From assembly GCF_003173775.1 (NCBI RefSeq), contig NZ_CP029552.1:2511001-2575000 (forward strand): DNA of 64,000 bases, read 5' to 3'. The position numbers were made by a program, and so were the translations under genes. Origin of the DNA: Methylobacterium sp. 17Sr1-1 (GTDB lineage Bacteria; Pseudomonadota; Alphaproteobacteria; Rhizobiales; Beijerinckiaceae). Below, piece by piece: positions 15,904 to 24,519 of the stretch; positions within the stretch are counted from its first letter, which is position 1; every line of letters starts with the position of its first letter. The notes beneath the pieces were generated by a model, which searched no databases, was not told the DNA's origin, and saw nothing but the letters and a program-made list of their open reading frames with translations.

Positions 15904-17136
15904 CTACTTCACCGCCGTCACCAGCGGGCAGCCCCCCTCGGTGAGCGGCCGGAACGCCTCGTCGCCCGGCACGGTGGCGACGAGCTTGTAGAGGTCCCAC
16001 TCGCCCGTCGATTCCTTCGGCGTCTTCACCTGCATCAGGTACATGTCGTGGACCATGCGGCCGTCCTCGCGGATCCGGCCGTTCGTCGCGAACATGTCGT
16101 TGACCGGCGTCTCGCGCATCTTGGCGATCACGGTCTTCGCGTCGTCGGTGCCGGCGGCCTGCACGGCCTTGAGGTAGTGCAGCACCGAGGAATAGACGCC
16201 GGCCTGGTGCATCGTCGGCATCAGCCCGGCCTTCTCCTTGAAGCGGGTGCCGAAGGCGCGGGTCTCGGGCGTGCGATCCCAGTAGAAGGCGGTGGTCAGG
16301 AGCAGGCCCTGCGCCACCTCGATGCCGAGGCTGTGGACGTCGTCGATGTTGATGAGGAGCGCCAGCAGGGTCTGGCCGCCCTGGACGATGCCGAATTCGT
16401 GCGCCTGCTTGATGGCGTTGACGGTGTCGCCGCCGGCATTGGCGAAGGCGACGAGCTTGGCGCCCGAGGCCTGCGCCTGGAGCAGGAACGACGAGAAGTC
16501 GGCGGTGGCGAAGGGCGCGCGGACGGTGGAGACCACCTTGCCGCCGGAGCGCTTCACCTCCGCGATGGCGTCGCGCTCCAGCGCGTGGCCGAAGGCGTAG
16601 TCGGCGGTGACGAAGGCCCAGGTGTCGAGCCCCTTCTTCACCGCGGCGTTCCCGGAGACGTGCGACAGCGCGTAGGTGTCGTAGGTCCACTGGATGCCGG
16701 TGGGCGAGCATTGCGGCCCGGTGAGGTCCGAGGTGCCGCCGCCCGAGACGATCAGCAGCCGGCCCTTCTCCTTGGCGACCTGCTGCACCGCGAGCGCCAC
16801 CGAGGAGGTCGGCACGTCGAGGATCACGTCGACGCCCTCGCGGTCGTACCATTGCCGGGCGATGTTGGAGCCGACGTCGGGCTTGTTCTGGTGGTCGGCG
16901 AAGACGACCTCGATCGGCTTGCCGTCGAGGGTGCCCCCAAAATCCTTCACCGCCATCTCGGCGGCGATCACCGAGCCGCGGCCGGTGGAATCGGCGTAGA
17001 CGCTCGACATGTCGTTGAGCACGGCGAGCTTGACCTTGCCGTCGCTGAGCCGCGGCTCGGCGGCGCGGACGGGGCCGGCGAGCGCCGCCAGGGACGCGGC
17101 GGCGAGGAGCAGGGTGCGGAAAGGGATGGCGGGCAT
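15904..17136 (-). CDS. ABC transporter substrate-binding protein, LivK-like (type 1 fold)
   Basis: A 410-residue periplasmic binding protein. Residues 1-26 form a signal peptide. The type-1 fold shows VKLAVLNDMSSVYADSTGRG, EVVFADHQNKPDVGSNIARQ, VPTSSVALAVQQVAKEKGRL, FVTADYAFGHALERDAIAEV and FANAGGDTVNAIKQAHEFG. Family members bind branched-chain amino acids, urea, amides or aromatic acids; the ligand here is unknown. No permease or ATPase gene is nearby, so it is an orphan. It is a close paralogue of the protein at 24520-25746, with the same ADHQNKPD and SPxxIxWTYDT blocks. Confidence 0.88.
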   Translation of the reverse strand: MPAIPFRTLLLAAASLAALAGPVRAAEPRLSDGKVKLAVLNDMSSVYADSTGRGSVIAAEMAVKDFGGTLDGKPIEVVFADHQNKPDVGSNIARQWYDREGVDVILDVPTSSVALAVQQVAKEKGRLLIVSGGGTSDLTGPQCSPTGIQWTYDTYALSHVSGNAAVKKGLDTWAFVTADYAFGHALERDAIAEVKRSGGKVVSTVRAPFATADFSSFLLQAQASGAKLVAFANAGGDTVNAIKQAHEFGIVQGGQTLLALLINIDDVHSLGIEVAQGLLLTTAFYWDRTPETRAFGTRFKEKAGLMPTMHQAGVYSSVLHYLKAVQAAGTDDAKTVIAKMRETPVNDMFATNGRIREDGRMVHDMYLMQVKTPKESTGEWDLYKLVATVPGDEAFRPLTEGGCPLVTAVK

Positions 17137-17268
17137 CAGGGCGTTCTCCCGGGCGCGCGTGCCGCTTCTCGGCGAGCGGATCGTGGCGCCCGGGGGCCAT
17201 GAGAGGGTGCGGGGCGGCGGCGCGCAAGCCCCGGGACCGAGCGGACAGGCTTGCGCCCGCGAGCCTCC

Positions 17269-17670
17269 TCAGGCCTTGGCCGGTCCCGCCTCGGCCAGGT
17301 AGGCCCAGGCCGCCGCCTCGTCGGCGAGGTCGAAGGTCTTCGTGTCCACCGGCAGCACCGTCCCGGACAGGTTGATCATCGCGCGGGCGAAGGCCGGCGC
17401 GCCGACCACCACGTATTTGCGGATATGCGCCACCGAGCGGGCCATCACCGATGTGGCGTAGCCGTCGAAGCGCGCGCCGAGATCCGAGCCCTCGTAGTTC
17501 GACATGACCAGCAGCATGTCGATCGTGCCGTACGTCTTCATGGCGTCGTCGGTGATCGAGGACATCCACTCGATGTCCGGCTTGGTGATCCGGTCCATGA
17601 CCTCGAAGGCGATGAGGTCGGGCCGCGGGGATTCGCGCCGGACGACCGACCCGTCGGGGCTTGCATTCAT
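17269..17670 (-). CDS. SpoIIAA-like (STAS/SEC14-type) protein
   Basis: A 133-residue protein. PDLIAFEVMDRITKPDIEWM, IDMLLVMSNYEGSDLGA, VAHIRKYVVVGAPAFAR and a C-terminal FDLADEAAAWAYL match the SpoIIAA-like family (DUF3478), small cytosolic proteins with a STAS-related fold. Their role is not established; binding of a lipophilic ligand has been proposed. It is a single gene upstream of the LivK-like gene (132 bases apart, same strand). Confidence 0.75.
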   Translation of the reverse strand: MNASPDGSVVRRESPRPDLIAFEVMDRITKPDIEWMSSITDDAMKTYGTIDMLLVMSNYEGSDLGARFDGYATSVMARSVAHIRKYVVVGAPAFARAMINLSGTVLPVDTKTFDLADEAAAWAYLAEAGPAKA

Positions 17671-17865
17671 GACGACCTCGCGACGCCGCGCGCAAGAGAC
17701 GATCGGGACGAGTGCGGCGCGTGGCGGGAGAACGGTTTTTCGGGCGTTTCGATCCCGCGACCCGCGGTCCCGATCCGCGCGGATCGGCCGCCCGGAGGCT
17801 TAGCGAGGGGCGGCCCGGCGCGCAGGGGGAGGTCGGCCGCGACGGGATCGCGCTCCTGCGCCGCA

Positions 17866-18828
17866 TCAGGTCGGTGCGCCCGCGCCGGGCCCGGGGAGAC
17901 CGGAGGCGACGTGGCGCAGCTTGTCGGGGTTGCGGGTGACGTAGATCGCGGTGATCCGGCCTTCCTCGATGGCGAGCGCCGTCGTCTGGACCAGGCCGCC
18001 GCGCTCGCGGCTGACATAGCCCGGCAGCCCGTCGATCCAGAGGGGAGCGACCAGTGCGGCCCGGTCCGGGCCCCACTTGCACCGGACCCCGGCGAAGAGG
18101 CGCAGCAGGCGCTCCAGCCCGGCGATCGGGTTGCGGAAGGCCAGGACCTTGCCGCCCCCGTCGGAGTGCAGCACCGCGTTCCGCGCCAGCAGGCTACGCA
18201 GGGCCGCGACGTCGCCGCTCGTCGAGGCGTCGAAGAAGGCGCGGGCGATCCGCTCGCCCTCCTCCCGTGCCACCGGGAAGCGCGGCCGGGCCGCGCGCAC
18301 GTGGCGGCGGGCCCGCACCGCGAGCTGGCGCACCGCGGCGGCCTCGCGGCCGAGGGCGTCCGCCACCGCGCCGAGCGGCAGGTCGAACACGTCGTGGAGC
18401 AGGAAGGCCGCGCGCTCGAGCGGCGACAGGCGCTCCAGCGCCAGCATCAGGGTCAGGGTGAGGTCGTCCTCGTCCACGCCCTCCGCCTCCGGCTCGATCA
18501 GCGGCTCGGGCAGCCAGGCGCCCACATAGGTCTCCCGCCGGGCGCGGGCCGACTTCATCTGGTCGAGGCAGAGCCGGGTCACGATGCGGGCGAGGAACGG
18601 GTAGGGCGCCGCGACCGCGCTCCGGTCGGCGGCGACCCAGCGCAGCCAGGCCTCCTGCACCACGTCCTCGGCCTCGCTGCGCGCGCCGAGCATGCGGTAG
18701 GCGATGCGCAGGAGCCGGGACCGGTGAGCCTCGAAGGTGGCGGTCGCCGTGTCGGCCTGCGACAGGGCGCGGGGGCGGCGCGATCCCGCGACGGCGGGAT
18801 CCTCGCACGGGGGCGAGGGGGCGGTCAC
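17866..18828 (-). CDS. sigJ: ECF41-type RNA polymerase sigma factor (SigJ-like)
   Basis: A 320-residue sigma factor from GTG 18828. The sigma-2 region has RLLRIAYRMLGARSEAEDVV and QEAWLRW. The sigma-4 region has ALERLSPLERAAFLLHDVF and the LGAVADALGREAAAVRQLAV helix-turn-helix. About 130 further residues form a SnoaL/NTF2-like extension with SDGGGKVLAFRNPI and YVTRNPDKLRHV. The DGGGK and NPDKL motifs are signatures of ECF41, where this extension controls sigma activity in place of an anti-sigma factor. It overlaps the cupin gene by four bases (GTGA) and follows a reductase gene, so it sits in the type of operon it usually controls. Confidence 0.9.
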   Translation of the reverse strand: MTAPSPPCEDPAVAGSRRPRALSQADTATATFEAHRSRLLRIAYRMLGARSEAEDVVQEAWLRWVAADRSAVAAPYPFLARIVTRLCLDQMKSARARRETYVGAWLPEPLIEPEAEGVDEDDLTLTLMLALERLSPLERAAFLLHDVFDLPLGAVADALGREAAAVRQLAVRARRHVRAARPRFPVAREEGERIARAFFDASTSGDVAALRSLLARNAVLHSDGGGKVLAFRNPIAGLERLLRLFAGVRCKWGPDRAALVAPLWIDGLPGYVSRERGGLVQTTALAIEEGRITAIYVTRNPDKLRHVASGLPGPGAGAPT

Positions 18829-19277
18829 GGCCGGTCCGGCACCGTCAGCGCGCGATCCTCCGTGTCGACGACGAAGACCGCGAGCAGCCGGGACGTGTCC
18901 GTGGCGCTGGCATTGGCGCTGACGGCGTGATGGTCGCCCGGCTGCTCGACGAAGCTCTCGCCGGCCCGGTAGACCCGCTCCGGCCCGTCATTGACGCGGC
19001 TGCGGATCGCGCCCTCGACCACCGTCGCGGTGATGAAGGCCGAGGCCGCGTGCCGGTGGGCGGGGGAGGACCCGCCCGGCCCGTATTCGACGAGGACGCC
19101 GCGCAGGCTCTTGCCGGGCACGGTCGGCAGGGGATGGTCGAAGACCGTCGTGACGCGGGCCTCGCCCGCCCGCAACTCCGCCGCGGCGGCCGGGGCAGCG
19201 GCCCCGGCGGGAATGCCGGCCAGGGAACCGGCGAAGAGCCCGGCGAGAAGATGGAAACCGATGAGCGTCCGGCGCAT
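18825..19277 (-). CDS. Secreted cupin-domain protein
   Basis: A 150-residue protein with a signal peptide of about 34 residues, then one cupin barrel. Motif 1 is GGSSPAHRHAASAFITATVVEG and motif 2 is AGESFVEQPGDHHAV; His residues in both bind a metal. The function is unknown. It is translationally coupled to the ECF41 sigma gene and follows the reductase gene by 15 bases, so the three form one operon. Such cupin and oxidoreductase partners are typical of ECF41 loci. Confidence 0.8.
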   Translation of the reverse strand: MRRTLIGFHLLAGLFAGSLAGIPAGAAAPAAAAELRAGEARVTTVFDHPLPTVPGKSLRGVLVEYGPGGSSPAHRHAASAFITATVVEGAIRSRVNDGPERVYRAGESFVEQPGDHHAVSANASATDTSRLLAVFVVDTEDRALTVPDRP

Positions 19278-19292
19278 GGGATCCTCCGTCGG

Positions 19293-20042
19293 TCAGGCCG
19301 CCGCCAGCCAGGTCTCGAACCGCGTCGGCCCGAGGCGCGAGGCGGCCGGGTCGGCGGGAACGAGGGATCCGCGCTCCAGCCTGGCGCCGAAATAGCGCGC
19401 CGCCCGGTCGGCCGACACCGTCCGGCCGTCGCCGGCGGCGGCGATGCGGCGGGCGACGAAGTCGCGGAACGGCGCCCGGTCCGGCCCGGCGATCTCGACC
19501 GTCCCGTTCGCGGGCGCCGCGACCGCCACCTGGGCGAGGGCGGCCGCGACGTCGGCCGCGGCGATCGGCTGGAAATCGGCGTCGGGCACGACGAGCCGGT
19601 CGCCCGCGACCGCCGCCTCGGCGATGGTGGCGACGAACTCGTAGAACTGCGTCGCGCGCACGATCGTGTAGGGCAGGCCGGCGGCCGCGATCAGCCGCTC
19701 CTGCGCGAGCTTCGCCCGGAAGTACCCGTTCTCCTCCAGGCGGTCGGTGCCGACGATCGAGAGGGCGACGTGGTGGCGGATGCCCGCCCGCCGTCCGGCC
19801 TCGAGCAGGTTGCGGCTCGACCGCTCGAAGAAGTCGAGCACCGAAGCGGGCTCGAAGGACGGCGCGTTCGCCACGTCGACCACCACCGCGGCCCCGGCGA
19901 GCGCCTCCGCGAGGCCGTCCCCCGTGAGCGCGTTCACCCCCGTGCTCGGCGAGGCGGCGACCGTCTCGTGCCCCTCGTCCCGAAGCTTCGCGGTCACCTG
20001 CCTGCCGATGAGCCCGCTTCCCCCGATCACAACGATCTTCAT
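19293..20042 (-). CDS. NAD(P)-binding atypical SDR family protein
   Basis: A 249-residue protein. The Rossmann motif is at the N-terminus (KIVVIGGSGLIGRQVTAKL). VVVDVANAP, HHVALSIVG and AAGLPYTIVRATQFYEF are typical of the NmrA/YwnB-type atypical short-chain dehydrogenases, and the usual catalytic Tyr-x-x-x-Lys is not obvious. It may reduce quinones or bind NADPH as a sensor; the substrate is unknown. It is the first gene of the operon with the cupin and the ECF41 sigma factor, and represents the epimerase-like partner often found with ECF41. Confidence 0.82.
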   Translation of the reverse strand: MKIVVIGGSGLIGRQVTAKLRDEGHETVAASPSTGVNALTGDGLAEALAGAAVVVDVANAPSFEPASVLDFFERSSRNLLEAGRRAGIRHHVALSIVGTDRLEENGYFRAKLAQERLIAAAGLPYTIVRATQFYEFVATIAEAAVAGDRLVVPDADFQPIAAADVAAALAQVAVAAPANGTVEIAGPDRAPFRDFVARRIAAAGDGRTVSADRAARYFGARLERGSLVPADPAASRLGPTRFETWLAAA

Positions 20043-20128
20043 GACACCCGTCTCCTCGCGTGGAACGGGCGATCACCCGTTCGACGACAGGACGAGGCAG
20101 GGGGTAGGGATCGTGACACGCGGCCGGG

Positions 20129-20153
20129 AAAAAAAGTCCGGCCGGCGCCGGCC
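20129..20153 (-). terminator. Rho-independent terminator of the L,D-transpeptidase gene
   Basis: Read on the minus strand, the 14-base palindrome GGCCGGCGCCGGCC directly follows the stop codon and is followed after GGAC by seven T (20129-20135). Confidence 0.7.
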
Positions 20154-20849
20154 TCAGGCCGGCAGCACCACCACCTTCGTCTTCACCGGCGTCTGGTTGT
20201 AGAGGTGGATCATGTCCTGGCTCAGCAGGCCGACGCAGCCGCTGGTGATGCCCGAGCCGATCGATTCCGGGTCGCTGCTGGCGTAGATCGTGTAGAGCGT
20301 GTAGGCGCCGTTCTGGTAGAGGTGCAGGGTGCGGGCGCCGAGCGGGTTGTCGAGGCCGCCCGGCATGCCGCGGGCGTATTTCGCCGCCTCCGGCTGGCGC
20401 CGGATCATCTCCTTGGGCGGGGTCCAGGTCGCCCACTCGCTCTTGCGCCCGACATAGGCGTCGCCGCTCCACCGGAACCCGTCGCGGCCGACATTGGCGC
20501 CGTAGCGGGTCGCGCGGCCGCCCTCCTCGATCCGGTAGACGTAATAGTTCGCCGGATCGACCACGATCGTGCCGGGCGCCTCCTTGGAGGCGTATTGCAC
20601 GGTCCGGCGGTAGTATTTCGGGTTGACCTTGCTGACGTCGACCGCCGGGATCGGAAATTTCTCCGTCGGCACCGGCCCGTAGAGGGCCGAGGCGTCGGCG
20701 AGGCTCATCCCGTCGGTGGTCGCGCAGCCGGCGAGACCGAGGCCGCCCAGGCACGCGGCCGAGCCGAGCAGGAACGACCGGCGGTGCAGTTGCCCTGGTA
20801 CGCCGTCCTCACGCGCGCCGGCCCCGGCGCTTCCCGTCCTCACGATCAT
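20154..20849 (-). CDS. L,D-transpeptidase (YkuD domain) lipoprotein
   Basis: A 231-residue protein from ATG 20849. HRRSFLLGSAACLGGLG followed by LAGC gives a twin-arginine-like signal with a lipobox Cys near residue 45, so it is probably periplasmic and membrane-anchored. The YkuD domain follows: TIVVDPANYYVYRIEEGG, ARGMPGGLDNPLGARTLHLY and GSGITSGCVGLLSQDMIHLY. These enzymes make 3-3 peptidoglycan crosslinks or attach proteins. The catalytic Cys is in SGCVGL; the family usually has Arg two residues after the Cys, and here it is Gly. A terminator follows. Confidence 0.88.
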   Translation of the reverse strand: MIVRTGSAGAGAREDGVPGQLHRRSFLLGSAACLGGLGLAGCATTDGMSLADASALYGPVPTEKFPIPAVDVSKVNPKYYRRTVQYASKEAPGTIVVDPANYYVYRIEEGGRATRYGANVGRDGFRWSGDAYVGRKSEWATWTPPKEMIRRQPEAAKYARGMPGGLDNPLGARTLHLYQNGAYTLYTIYASSDPESIGSGITSGCVGLLSQDMIHLYNQTPVKTKVVVLPA

Positions 20850-21092
20850 GATCTCGGACTTCCCGTATCCCGTTGCCGGACGAGGAGACGGTATTGCTGC
20901 CCGAAGGCCACCGACCGTCGTGATCGCCCGGCGGACCCTGCCGCCCCATGGCCGAGCTGGCAAGGGCCCGTCCGGCCCGTCCGACGCGTCGCGGATGGAG
21001 GTGTCCCGGCTAGGGGCGGGCTCCGCGGGCGTTGCCGCCCTCGCGCGCGGCCCCATCTGTCGTCGGAGAGCAACACTGCAGGAGAATTCGCG

Positions 21093-21278
21093 ATGCGCTT
21101 CGAACTCTACCGGGACGGCAAGGGCGAGTGGCGCTGGCGCCTGCGGGCCGAGAACGGCGAGGTGGTGGCCGATTCGGGCGAGGGCTACGTCCGCCGCGAG
21201 GATTGCGAGCACGGCATCGCCCTGGTGAAGGGCGCCGCCAACGCCCGGGTGGTCGACATGACGCTCAAGATGGCGTGA
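21093..21278 (+). CDS. YegP-like DUF1508 protein, single repeat
   Basis: A 61-residue protein from ATG 21093, with GGAG nine bases upstream. FELYRDGKGEWRWRLRAENG, VVADSGEGY and the C-terminal block are one copy of the DUF1508 repeat. The E. coli homologue YegP has two copies. The function is unknown; it is a small soluble alpha-beta protein. Confidence 0.8.
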   Translation: MRFELYRDGKGEWRWRLRAENGEVVADSGEGYVRREDCEHGIALVKGAANARVVDMTLKMA

Positions 21279-21416
21279 CAGACGGCACTCGCCCCCTGCG
21301 CCTTCGACACGCCTCGTTCACCCTGTGACGTACGACGCGCAACGGTTTCCCGACTCCGTGCGTTTCCGCGGTCCATGCCTCCCTCCGGAGGCCCGCACGA
21401 GTGAGGAACCGACCAC

Positions 21417-21710
21417 GTGCTGAAGACCGTGATGCTGGCCGCTGGCCTGATCCTGGGCGGCGCCGCCGCTCTGCCGCAGGGCGCCACCGCCGCTCCGCTG
21501 ACCGAGACCGCTGCTTCGGCGACGGACGCTCTGCCGACGACCTGGGCGCAATATGGCTATTACGGCCATCGCCGCCACTTCGGCCCTCGCTACGGCTATG
21601 GCTATCGCCGCCATTTCGGCCCGCCCTACGGCCGCGCCTACGGCTTCCGCCGCCACTATGGTCCCCGCGGCTTCGGCCACGGCCCGCGCGGCTATTATCG
21701 CGGGTTCTGA
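21417..21710 (+). CDS. Small secreted Tyr/His/Gly/Arg-rich repeat protein
   Basis: A 97-residue protein from GTG 21417 (an ATG at 21432 is also possible). A signal peptide of about 26 residues (LAAGLILGGAAALPQGATAA) precedes a low-complexity tail with three copies of a RRHFGP/RRHYGP unit separated by Tyr-Gly-rich linkers. The family function is unknown. A role in metal binding or at the cell surface would be conjecture. The gene is alone. Confidence 0.65.
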   Translation: MLKTVMLAAGLILGGAAALPQGATAAPLTETAASATDALPTTWAQYGYYGHRRHFGPRYGYGYRRHFGPPYGRAYGFRRHYGPRGFGHGPRGYYRGF

Positions 21711-21870
21711 CCCGCTTCGACGGCCGGCCGCCCCATCCGGGGCGGCCGTGCCGCAATCTCGCCGCATCTATGACCTTGGCTGTAAGGGCCTGGCCGTTCC
21801 GGCGGCCGGGCTTGGCTCATGGCGGGTCCGCTCAAGCGGCGGCCCCGCCCCACAACCAAGGGGAACCGGA

Positions 21871-22065
21871 ATGCCGCACACCATCGCGGAGCGTCGCCGG
21901 CGCGTCGAAGCGCAGCTTCAGGACTACGAGCGGATCCTGGCGGAGATCCGCTCCTCGGCGGGCCTCGGCGCCAACAGCCGCGCCCTCCAGCTCCAGCACG
22001 CCCGTCTGATCTCGGACGCGCGCACCGAACTGGCGTCGCTCGACGCCGCGCTGGCCAACCTCTAA
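21871..22065 (+). CDS. Small hypothetical helical protein
   Basis: A 64-residue protein from ATG 21871, preceded by GGGGAA. It is almost wholly helical and charged (ERRRRVEAQLQDYERILAEI, then DARTELASLDAALANL), probably a short coiled coil. I recognise no family. Coding is supported by the ribosome site and composition only. Confidence 0.5.
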   Translation: MPHTIAERRRRVEAQLQDYERILAEIRSSAGLGANSRALQLQHARLISDARTELASLDAALANL

Positions 22066-22091
22066 CGGCAATCGATCCCGGTCCCGCGGCG

Positions 22092-22589
22092 TCACGCGGG
22101 ACCCTTCAGGGCGTCGCGCGCCGCGTCGTAGAACGCGACGATGTCCTCCGGGTAGATCTGCACGCCCGGCGCCGCGAGCTCGGCCCGCGGCCACCAGCGG
22201 TGCTCGGCCAGGACCTCGACCTCGTGCGGCGTCCAGCCGTCGCGGGAGAGGGGATCGCTCCCGGCCCGCACGGCGAAGAAGCGCTCCCGCGCCCGGACCC
22301 ATTCGCCGTCGGGCATCCTCATCGCGAAACGGCGCTCGCCGAGCATCGGCGCCGTCGCAGGGCAGGGGAGGCCTGTCTCCTCGCGCAGCTCCCGGACGGC
22401 GGCTTCAGCAAAACTCTCGCCCGGCTCGACGCCGCCGCCCGGCGTCGCCCAGTACACCTCCCCGGCGAGCGCGCCGGTGCGGAAGGCGAAGCGGAACAGC
22501 AGCAGCCGGTCATCGCCGTCGAGCACCAGGAGGCGGGCGGCAGGGCGTTCGCGCAAGGGCACCGTCGATCCCGTGTCACGTCCGTCCAT
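22092..22589 (-). CDS. Nudix hydrolase
   Basis: A 165-residue protein from ATG 22589; ATG 22604 would add five residues. The Nudix box is complete: GGGVEPGESFAEAAVREL followed by REETGL, matching Gx5Ex7REUxEExGU, which binds Mg2+ and cleaves nucleoside diphosphate-linked substrates. The substrate cannot be read from the sequence. It is a single gene between unrelated neighbours. Confidence 0.88.
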   Translation of the reverse strand: MDGRDTGSTVPLRERPAARLLVLDGDDRLLLFRFAFRTGALAGEVYWATPGGGVEPGESFAEAAVRELREETGLPCPATAPMLGERRFAMRMPDGEWVRARERFFAVRAGSDPLSRDGWTPHEVEVLAEHRWWPRAELAAPGVQIYPEDIVAFYDAARDALKGPA

Positions 22590-22754
22590 CGCACGACCTC
22601 GCATGGGAGAGCTGGAGCGGACGCCTTAACGGGTTTCGGGAAAGGCCGCACCACGGGCCGCCACGACCCGTGTTGACACCTGAAAACGAATGAACGATCG
22701 TTTCAATCGAAGGACCGCCCGACGGTCCACGAACGATCACGGGTGGAACCGCCG

Positions 22755-24368
22755 ATGCTGCAGCGTGCGGACAGCTACGCCGACCTCGTGGCGCAATTCC
22801 GCTGGCGGATTCCGGTCCGCTACAACATCGGCACCGACGTCTGCGACCGGCGCGCCCCGGGCAATCCCCTGGCGCTGATCCATCTCGAGCCCGACGGCTC
22901 GGTCCGGCGATACGGCTTCGACGACCTGCGCCGGCTGTCGAACCGCTTCGCCAACGTGCTGGCGGCGCACGGCCTCGCGCGCGGCGACCGGATCGGCGTG
23001 CTGCTGCCGCAATCGCCCGAGACGGCGGTCGCCCACATCACGGGCTTTCGCGCCGGGCTCATCACCATCCCGCTCTTCGTGCTGTTCGGGCCCGACGCGC
23101 TGGCCTACCGCCTCGGCAACAGCGGCGCGAAGGCGGTGGTGACCGACCGGGCCGGGGCCGCGCTGCTCTCCGGAATCCGCGAGGGGCTCCCCGCCCTGGA
23201 GCGGGTCTACTGCATCGACGGACCGGCGGACGGGGCGGAGGATTTCCACGCCCTGTGCGCCCGGGCCTCGGACGCCTTCGCGCCGGTCGACACGGCCGCC
23301 GACGACCCGGCGGTCATCATCTACACCTCGGGCACCACCGGCGACCCGAAGGGAGCCTTGCACGCCCACCGGGTGCTGCTCGGCCACCTGCCGGGGGTCG
23401 AGATGCCCCAGCGCTTCCTGCCGCAAGCGGGCGACCGGTTCTGGACCCCGGCCGACTGGGCCTGGATCGGCGGCCTCCTCGACGTGCTGCTGCCGGCCCT
23501 GCACCACGGCGTGCCGGTGGTCTCGCACCGGGCCAGGAAATTCGATCCCGAGGCGGCGTTCCGGCTGATGGCCGAGCACGAGGTGCGCAACGTCTTCCTG
23601 CCGCCCACCGCCATGAAGCTGATGCGCCAGGCCCGCACCACGCCCTATCCGGGCCTGAATCTGCGCTCGGTCGGCAGCGGCGGCGAGAGCCTGGGGGCGG
23701 AGATGCTGGCCTGGGGCGAGGCGGTGCTCCGTGTGCCGATCAACGAGTTCTACGGCCAGACCGAGTGCAACCTCGTCGTCTCCTCCTGCGCCGACCTGTT
23801 TCCCGCCCGCCCCGGCGCGATGGGCCGGCCGGTGCCCGGCCACGACGTGCGCATCGTCGACGGCGACGGGCAGGAGGTCCCCGACGGCACCACCGGCCAC
23901 ATCGCGGTGCGCCGGCCCGACCCGGTGATGTTCCTCGGCTACTGGCAGAACCCGGAGGCGACGGAGCGGAAATTCATCGGCGAGTGGCTGATCACCGGCG
24001 ATCTCGGCCGGCGCGACCCGGACGGCTTCCTGTGGTTCGTCGGCCGCGACGACGACGTGATCACCTCGGCCGGCTACCGGATCGGCCCAGGCGAGATCGA
24101 GGATTGCCTGCTGCGCCACCCGGCGGTGGCGATGTGCGGCGTCGTCGGCGTGCCGGACCCGGTGCGGACCGAGACGGTGAAGGCCTTCATCGTGCTGAAG
24201 GGCGGGGTCGCGGGCACGCCGGACCTGGCCCGCGAGATCCAGGACTTCGTGCGCACGCGGCTCGCCGCCCACGAGTACCCGCGCCATGTCGCCTTCGTGG
24301 AGGAACTGCCGATGACCGCCACGGGGAAGATCATCCGGCGGGCGCTGCGTGAGCGGGACGGGGCGTGA
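22755..24368 (+). CDS. AMP-dependent acyl-CoA synthetase
   Basis: An adenylate-forming ligase of 537 residues from ATG 22755 (or 541 from GTG 22743). The P-loop is YTSGTTGDPKG near residue 195, followed by GGESLGAEML, NEFYGQTECN, the hinge GRDDDVITSAGYRIGPGEIE and the C-terminal TATGKIIRRALRER with the catalytic Lys. It activates a carboxylic acid to its CoA ester. The overall look is that of the medium-chain/aryl AcsM-type group. The neighbouring binding protein and GST suggest use of an imported acid, which is inference. The LysR gene at 26413 may regulate it. Confidence 0.88.
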   Translation: MLQRADSYADLVAQFRWRIPVRYNIGTDVCDRRAPGNPLALIHLEPDGSVRRYGFDDLRRLSNRFANVLAAHGLARGDRIGVLLPQSPETAVAHITGFRAGLITIPLFVLFGPDALAYRLGNSGAKAVVTDRAGAALLSGIREGLPALERVYCIDGPADGAEDFHALCARASDAFAPVDTAADDPAVIIYTSGTTGDPKGALHAHRVLLGHLPGVEMPQRFLPQAGDRFWTPADWAWIGGLLDVLLPALHHGVPVVSHRARKFDPEAAFRLMAEHEVRNVFLPPTAMKLMRQARTTPYPGLNLRSVGSGGESLGAEMLAWGEAVLRVPINEFYGQTECNLVVSSCADLFPARPGAMGRPVPGHDVRIVDGDGQEVPDGTTGHIAVRRPDPVMFLGYWQNPEATERKFIGEWLITGDLGRRDPDGFLWFVGRDDDVITSAGYRIGPGEIEDCLLRHPAVAMCGVVGVPDPVRTETVKAFIVLKGGVAGTPDLAREIQDFVRTRLAAHEYPRHVAFVEELPMTATGKIIRRALRERDGA

Positions 24369-24414
24369 CGATGATGTCGACGACAGGTCGATCGATCGCC
24401 CGATATCAGACACA

Positions 24415-24459
24415 CCTCGTCATCCCGGGTTCCGCTTTCGCAGCCCCCGGATGACGAGG
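24415..24459. repeat. Intergenic palindrome, repeat family B
   Basis: CCTCGTCATCCCGGG pairs imperfectly with CCCCGGATGACGAGG around a short loop. Related GTCATCCCGGG hairpins are at 33165 and 58988. It lies between the acyl-CoA synthetase gene and the binding-protein gene, where it could attenuate read-through. Confidence 0.7.
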
Positions 24460-24519
24460 AGGATGACGGGACGTCCGGCGACCAACGACCGGATGCCGCG
24501 ACGAAACCGGGAGGACACC

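Noticed and set aside
14474..18082. A 1202-codon minus-strand open frame across phnF and the LivK-like gene
   Set aside because: It is antisense or out of frame to well-supported genes, composed of Arg/Ala/Pro/Gly-rich sequence typical of shadow frames in GC-rich DNA.
21545..21710. A CRISPR-like array of short repeats
   Set aside because: The repeats are in-frame codons for RRHFGP units of one small secreted protein; there are no regular unique spacers.
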